Below, piece after piece: positions 7,804-11,154 of a stretch of DNA of 11,154 nucleotides (position 1 is the first letter of the stretch; each line of letters starts with the position of its first letter). The translations under genes were made by a program, and so were the position numbers. Source of the DNA: CAINVV01 sp964506325 (GTDB taxonomy: Bacteria > Bacteroidota > Bacteroidia > Bacteroidales > Prolixibacteraceae); assembly GCA_964506325.1 (NCBI GenBank), contig CAZDLO010000110.1:1-11154 (forward strand), in the 5' to 3' direction. The notes under the pieces were generated by a model, which saw only the letters and a program-made list of their open reading frames with translations, searched no databases and was not told the DNA's origin.

Positions 7804-7835
7804 CAAACGTATAAAAAGAATTAATTAAAAAACAA
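7804..7835 (-). promoter_or_regulatory. Promoter of the MFS-pgmB-esterase-GH65-GH13 operon
   Basis: Read on the minus strand, a -33 TTG (complement of CAA at 7833-7835) is followed after 21 bases by TACGTTTG (complement of 7804-7811). The latter is a perfect match to the Bacteroidota -7 consensus TAnnTTTG. Transcription would begin near 7797, leaving a leader of about 180 bases before the MFS start codon at 7617. The CAAACGT inside the -7 element equals one half of the LacI-type operator seen near susC, which fits repression by the neighbouring regulator. The -33 block AACAATTTTA (7831-7840) recurs exactly in the lacI promoter. Confidence 0.65.
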
Positions 7836-7854
7836 TTTTAACTGTTTTTTAATT
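7823..7854 (-). terminator. Perfect 12-bp A/T inverted repeat after lacI; possible weak terminator
   Basis: AATTAAAAAACA (7823-7834) and TGTTTTTTAATT (7843-7854) are exact reverse complements, with an 8-base loop. The structure begins 8 bases beyond the lacI stop codon and, in the direction of lacI transcription, its second arm contains six T residues and is followed by AATTC and five more T. It could stop lacI transcription, though a stem with so few G-C pairs is weak. It also overlaps the -33 element of the operon promoter, so it could instead be a protein-binding site. Both readings are inferences. Confidence 0.5.
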
Positions 7855-7862
7855 TTTAAAGG

Positions 7863-8879
7863 TTAGATTTTTCTTTTTGTTGATTCGCGCAGCACCAGGT
7901 TTGTATCTATGTAATGTGTTATGTGCCTGCCTTCTGCAGGTTTTTCGATCCGTTTCAGAAGTAGTTTGGCAGATTCAACACCCATTTCATACCCGTGCTG
8001 GTCGACAGAACTAAGTGTTGGTGTGGTAATATCCGAAAAGAGCCCGGCGGAGAATCCCAGGACGGCTACCTGCTGTGGGATGGCTATTGACATGCGTTGC
8101 AATGTCTTCATTGCCCCTGCCGCTGTCATGTCGTTAACGGCGAAGATGGCATCAGGCGGTGAGGGCAGATGCATCAGGTTTCGGGTGGCATCACCGGCTA
8201 ATTCGAAGGAGTCGGCAACAATGACCCATTCTTCGTTCAAGGGAATCCAATGATCCTTAAGTGCCTGTTTATAACCTTCCAGGCGTTGAAGGCCAATGCC
8301 AAGGGTTACGGAAGCAGCAAGATGGGCTATACGCCTGCATCCGGTGTCAATGAGGTGAGCAGTGGCGTTGTAGGCGGCTTTGCGGTCGTCGATGATGACC
8401 TTGTCCACCTCCATCCCTTCCGGAGCCCTGTCAAAATATACCACCGGAATGCCGTTGTCCTCCAGATTGGTCAGGTGGGCATATTCGCTCGTCTCTTTGG
8501 AAATGGATACAAGAGCACCCTCCACCCGGTTGGATTCCAGTGCCTGGGTGTTGATGACCTCCCGGGCAAATCGTTCATTGGACTGGCAAACCATAACATT
8601 ATACCCTGCATCATACGCTACGTCCTCAATACCACTTATGACTGAGGAGAAAAAATAGTGAACCACTTCCGGAATGATTACACCAATGGTATTGGTCCTG
8701 CTGTTCTTGAGGGAGAGTGCAACAGCATTTGGTTTATATTTTAGCCTGACAGCAAGCTCATTGACCGCATTTTTTGTCTCCCTGCTGATATCGGGGTGAT
8801 CCTTCAGGGCCCTGGAAACCGTTGATGCAGATATGTTTAATGCCTTGGCGATGTCTTTAATTGTAACCGGACTACTCAT
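7863..8879 (-). CDS. LacI-family transcriptional regulator
   Basis: A 338-residue repressor-type protein, full length for the family. The helix-turn-helix is at about 5-26 (TIKDIAKALNISASTVSRAL, recognition helix from S17). The hinge helix follows at YKPNAVALSLK (48-58), including the leucine that in this family wedges into a central CG step. The sugar-binding-protein-like effector domain spans about 62-332, with FDRAPEG (149-155) and AVNDMTAAGAM (247-257) as landmark segments. It lies between the maltodextrin operon and susC, so it probably senses maltose, a maltodextrin or a derived phosphosugar. The start ATG is well placed before the HTH. A perfect palindrome GCAAACGTTTGC with central CG occurs upstream, so autoregulation is likely. 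No SusR-like sensor is present in the window. Confidence 0.93.
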   Translation of the reverse strand: MSSPVTIKDIAKALNISASTVSRALKDHPDISRETKNAVNELAVRLKYKPNAVALSLKNSRTNTIGVIIPEVVHYFFSSVISGIEDVAYDAGYNVMVCQSNERFAREVINTQALESNRVEGALVSISKETSEYAHLTNLEDNGIPVVYFDRAPEGMEVDKVIIDDRKAAYNATAHLIDTGCRRIAHLAASVTLGIGLQRLEGYKQALKDHWIPLNEEWVIVADSFELAGDATRNLMHLPSPPDAIFAVNDMTAAGAMKTLQRMSIAIPQQVAVLGFSAGLFSDITTPTLSSVDQHGYEMGVESAKLLLKRIEKPAEGRHITHYIDTNLVLRESTKRKI

Positions 8880-9019
8880 GAAGACAAGGGAATGTTTGGT
8901 TATTTCTTCGCTGCAAGTTAATCAATTTTCAAACATTTTTATGTCTGAATTGTTGTCTTAATTGATCGAAGCTTTGAGAGAATTTTCAAGCTCAAAAAAA
9001 AACATGTTGTAAAACATTA

Positions 9020-9047
9020 TTGACGCAAACGTAACCGCAAACGTTTG
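9020..9047 (+). promoter_or_regulatory. Candidate susC promoter (weak)
   Basis: On the plus strand AACGTTTG (9040-9047) differs from TAnnTTTG at one position and has a TTG at 9020-9022, with a 17-base spacer that is somewhat short. It overlaps the operator, which would allow direct repression of susC. An alternative -7 element is TTTATTTG at 9105-9112, also one mismatch, but with no good upstream TTG. Neither is compelling; the susC start site would need mapping. Confidence 0.3.
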
Positions 9048-9048
9048 C
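9024..9048. promoter_or_regulatory. LacI-type operator: perfect palindrome plus adjacent half-site
   Basis: GCAAACGTTTGC at 9037-9048 is a perfect 12-base palindrome with a central CG, the usual form of a LacI-family operator. The nonamer CGCAAACGT occurs twice, at 9024-9032 and 9036-9044, exactly 12 bases apart, so a second half-site sits on the same helical face roughly one turn away. The palindrome falls between the -33 and -7 elements of the lacI promoter and the left half-site covers its -7 element. The adjacent lacI-family gene is the natural binder. Confidence 0.78.
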
Positions 9049-9055
9049 ATAACAA
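9026..9055 (-). promoter_or_regulatory. Promoter of the lacI-family gene
   Basis: Read on the minus strand, TTG (complement of CAA at 9053-9055) is followed after 19 bases by TACGTTTG (complement of 9026-9033), a perfect TAnnTTTG. Spacing and sequence fit the Bacteroidota housekeeping promoter. The same TACGTTTG and the same 10-base -33 block AACAATTTTA (9051-9060) appear in the MFS operon promoter. Transcription would start near 9019, giving a leader of about 140 bases before the ATG at 8879. The operator lies in the spacer, which implies autorepression. Confidence 0.65.
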
Positions 9056-9187
9056 TTTTAGCCAAACCCGTTGAATTATCAGTTTAATTGAATGTTAATT
9101 TATCTTTATTTGTGCTCCAGAAATGGCGAGATTTAAAGGTTTTAGTGGCTAACAAACTGATTTCCAACGTTCTTACGATTTAAAATG

Positions 9188-9200
9188 ATGCATAATGCAT
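9188..9200. repeat. Double ATGCAT motif in the susC leader
   Basis: Two copies of the palindromic hexamer ATGCAT (9188-9193 and 9195-9200) are separated by a single A, about 45 bases before the susC start codon. Together they form a 13-base near-perfect dyad. It could be a regulator site or be part of the mRNA leader, or a chance feature of AT-rich DNA. Confidence 0.35.
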
Positions 9201-9243
9201 TAAAATCTTTAACCATGATTTATGAACCCATAATTTGATTCAC

Positions 9244-11154
9244 ATGAAATTTGAATTAGCAAAGACGAAGATGCTTTGGTTTTTCCTTCTAGCAGTGATG
9301 ACCTTACCTGCATTTGCACAGGAAAAATCAATCTCCGGAACTGTTTCGGATGCTTCAAACAAAGAACCGCTGATCGGTGTGACTGTCCAGGTGGAAGGAA
9401 CTACCAACGGGGTCGCTACAGATTTTGACGGAAAGTTTTCCCTTAAGGTAACACCCGGACAGAAACTGTTGTTCTCTTTTGTCGGTTATGTCTCACAAAC
9501 AATTACGGTATCTCAGCAGGCAACCTACAACGTTGCCCTCAGTCCGCAGACACAGGGATTGGAAGAAGTTATAGTAATCGGTTACGGTACAGTCAAGAAA
9601 AATGATGCTACCGGTGCGGTAAGTACCGTAAGTTCCAAGGATTTCATCAAGGGAGGAATTACTTCTCCCCAGGACCTCATCGTAGGTAAAAGTGCAGGAA
9701 CAGTGATTACCTCTGCCGGAGGTGCTCCGGGTGCCGGCTCAACTATCCGCATCAGGGGAGGTTCTTCCATGTCTGCCAGCAACGATCCTTTGATCATCAT
9801 CGATGGTTTCCCGGTAAGTAACTCCGGAATTTCCGGTGTTGCCAACCCGCTCGCAACCATCAATCCCAATGACATTGAAACATTCACCGTACTGAAAGAC
9901 GCTTCTGCCACAGCAATCTATGGTTCAAGGGCTTCAAACGGTGTAATTCTAATTACAACCAAGAAGGGAATTGCCGGTAAACCAATGAAGATTGATTACA
10001 ATGGCTCTTTCGCGGTCAATACTGTTCCTGCTTATGTTGATGTATTTTCAGGAGATGAATTCAGGACCATGGCACTGGATCTCGCTTCCAGGAATGCTGT
10101 CGGCCTGAATCTGGGCAGTCTGAATCGCCTGGGTACGCAGAACACCAACTGGCAAAAGGAGATTTATCATACGGCTTTGACACAGGATCATAATTTCAGC
10201 ATGAGTGGAGGTGTTAAAACCATGCCTTACCGTGCTTCCATTGGTTATACGAACCAGGATGGTATTCTGAAAACCACAAACATGGAGCGTGAAACCTTCA
10301 CGCTGGGCGTGGATCCGACTTTCTTCGATAACCACCTGAAAGTTAGTGTTAACCTGAAAGGCAGTTACACCACGCAAAATTTTGGAGATCAGGGTGCAGT
10401 TGGTTCTGCGGTTGCCTATGATCCAACACAACCGGTATACAACAGCAATACCAAGTATGGTGGTTATAATACATGGATCAACCTGTCAGATGTTCTGGCA
10501 GATGGTACCATGGATCCGAATGGCAGTCCGAACCCGATCGGCGTGGCTAACCCGGTTGCTTTACTGTACCAGACAGACAACAGGTCACAAGTTTACCGCA
10601 GTCTTGGAAATGCCCAGTTCGATTACAAATTCCATTTTCTGCCTGAATTAAGGGCTAACCTAAATGTGGGTTACGACTATTTTTCAACTACAGGGCACAA
10701 CAATGCCACCAGCGATGCAGCATTCACCTACAGAAACGGAATAGGCCGTAAAAGCAACTATTCACAGGTTGGCAAATCACAACTGCTCGATTTCTACCTC
10801 AATTACGTAAAAGAGATTGTCTCCATAAAGAGCAGGATCGATGCAACAGCCGGTTATTCATGGCAGCACTTTTACAAGGACGGATACTCTTTCTCAAGCA
10901 ATGGTGATGGCACACAGGTATCAGACAACAATACAAAATTTGTCAATGAGAACTACCTGATCTCCTTCTTCGGCCGTTTGAACTATACTTTCATGGAGCG
11001 TTACCTGCTGACTGTCACCATCCGTGATGACGGGTCCTCCAGGTTTTCAAGCGGTACAAGATGGGGCCTTTTACCTGCCGCCGCACTGGCATGGAAAGTA
11101 AAGGATGAATCCTTCCTGAAAAATGTCAATGCTGTTTCTGATCTTAAAGTCAGG
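9244..11154 (+). CDS. susC: SusC-type TonB-dependent outer-membrane transporter (5' part)
   Basis: The outer-membrane pore that, with a SusD lipoprotein, imports oligosaccharides using TonB energy. The frame is open from the ATG at 9244 to the window edge (637 codons, about two thirds of a typical 1000-residue SusC). A signal peptide (1-25, PAFA before Gln26) is followed by a carboxypeptidase-regulatory-like domain at about 28-100 (ISGTVSDASNKEPLIGVTV, then GVATDFDGKFSL). A TonB-box-like segment LEEVIVIGYGTVKKNDATGA (106-125) comes next, then the plug with DPLIIIDGFPV (181-191) and LKDASATAIYGSRASNGVILI (217-237), both SusC hallmarks, and the start of the barrel. There is no STN domain, so it is not a sigma/anti-sigma transducer. 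It is read away from lacI and the catabolic operon; malto-oligosaccharide transport is inferred from context only. Confidence 0.95.
   Translation, partial: MKFELAKTKMLWFFLLAVMTLPAFAQEKSISGTVSDASNKEPLIGVTVQVEGTTNGVATDFDGKFSLKVTPGQKLLFSFVGYVSQTITVSQQATYNVALSPQTQGLEEVIVIGYGTVKKNDATGAVSTVSSKDFIKGGITSPQDLIVGKSAGTVITSAGGAPGAGSTIRIRGGSSMSASNDPLIIIDGFPVSNSGISGVANPLATINPNDIETFTVLKDASATAIYGSRASNGVILITTKKGIAGKPMKIDYNGSFAVNTVPAYVDVFSGDEFRTMALDLASRNAVGLNLGSLNRLGTQNTNWQKEIYHTALTQDHNFSMSGGVKTMPYRASIGYTNQDGILKTTNMERETFTLGVDPTFFDNHLKVSVNLKGSYTTQNFGDQGAVGSAVAYDPTQPVYNSNTKYGGYNTWINLSDVLADGTMDPNGSPNPIGVANPVALLYQTDNRSQVYRSLGNAQFDYKFHFLPELRANLNVGYDYFSTTGHNNATSDAAFTYRNGIGRKSNYSQVGKSQLLDFYLNYVKEIVSIKSRIDATAGYSWQHFYKDGYSFSSNGDGTQVSDNNTKFVNENYLISFFGRLNYTFMERYLLTVTIRDDGSSRFSSGTRWGLLPAAALAWKVKDESFLKNVNAVSDLKVR

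Larger units (their letters stand above)
8880..9243. promoter_or_regulatory. Divergent regulatory region between lacI and susC
   Basis: This 364-base AT-rich spacer separates two divergently read genes and holds no open frame worth calling. From left to right it contains the roughly 140-base leader of lacI, the lacI promoter with its embedded operator (9025-9055), and a leader of up to about 190 bases before susC. The susC-proximal part carries a double ATGCAT motif at 9188-9200. No ribosome binding site of the Shine-Dalgarno kind is obvious before either start, as is usual in Bacteroidota. Confidence 0.8.

Noticed and set aside
8250..8645. Plus-strand open frame of 131 codons
   Set aside because: It is fully antisense to the intact LacI-family gene, whose domains are clear; it is a shadow frame.
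9230..9237. ATAATTTG considered as a susC -7 element
   Set aside because: It matches TAnnTTTG poorly and lies only a few bases from the start codon, with no suitable TTG upstream.
9582..10431. Two minus-strand open frames (9582-9911 and 10048-10431)
   Set aside because: Both lie inside the plus-strand susC frame, which carries unmistakable SusC motifs; the minus frames are shadows.

Overview
The window looks like part of a maltodextrin/starch utilisation locus from a member of the Bacteroidota. The signs are a SusC-type TonB-dependent porin, promoter sequences fitting the Bacteroidota consensus (TTG then TAnnTTTG), weak ribosome binding sites and AT-rich spacers. I cannot name the genus. No rRNA, tRNA, CRISPR array, transposase or phage gene is visible.

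Layout from left to right. Positions 1-364 are non-coding: four tandem 7-base repeats, a 10-base inverted repeat and a strong terminator that closes the leftward operon. Positions 365-7617 hold five genes read on the minus strand. In order of transcription they are an MFS sugar transporter, beta-phosphoglucomutase (pgmB), a secreted alpha/beta-hydrolase of the esterase-D type, a GH65 maltose phosphorylase and a GH13 neopullulanase/cyclomaltodextrinase with a signal peptide (SusA-like). Spacing is tight (80, 36 and 19 bp, then a 4-bp ATGA overlap). Positions 7618-7862 form the promoter and leader of that operon and include a perfect 12-bp inverted repeat just after lacI. Positions 7863-8879 encode a LacI-family regulator, also on the minus strand. 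Positions 8880-9243 are a divergent regulatory region with a 12-bp LacI-type operator. From 9244 to the right edge runs the first 637 codons of a susC gene on the plus strand; a susD would be expected beyond the edge.

Inferred pathway: SusC (with an off-window SusD) brings malto-oligosaccharides across the outer membrane. The exported GH13 enzyme trims them in the periplasm, and the MFS protein carries maltose or short dextrins across the inner membrane. Maltose phosphorylase splits maltose with phosphate into glucose and beta-glucose 1-phosphate, and PgmB turns the latter into glucose 6-phosphate. The job of the esterase is not clear.

Control appears to rest on the LacI-type protein rather than on a SusR-type sensor. 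The lacI promoter and the operon promoter share the same two sequence blocks, and a perfect operator palindrome lies inside the lacI promoter, facing susC. The most notable observations are this shared promoter/operator design, the A/T inverted repeat that overlaps the operon promoter, and the esterase of unknown purpose inside a maltose phosphorolysis operon. I see no wholly new system here.
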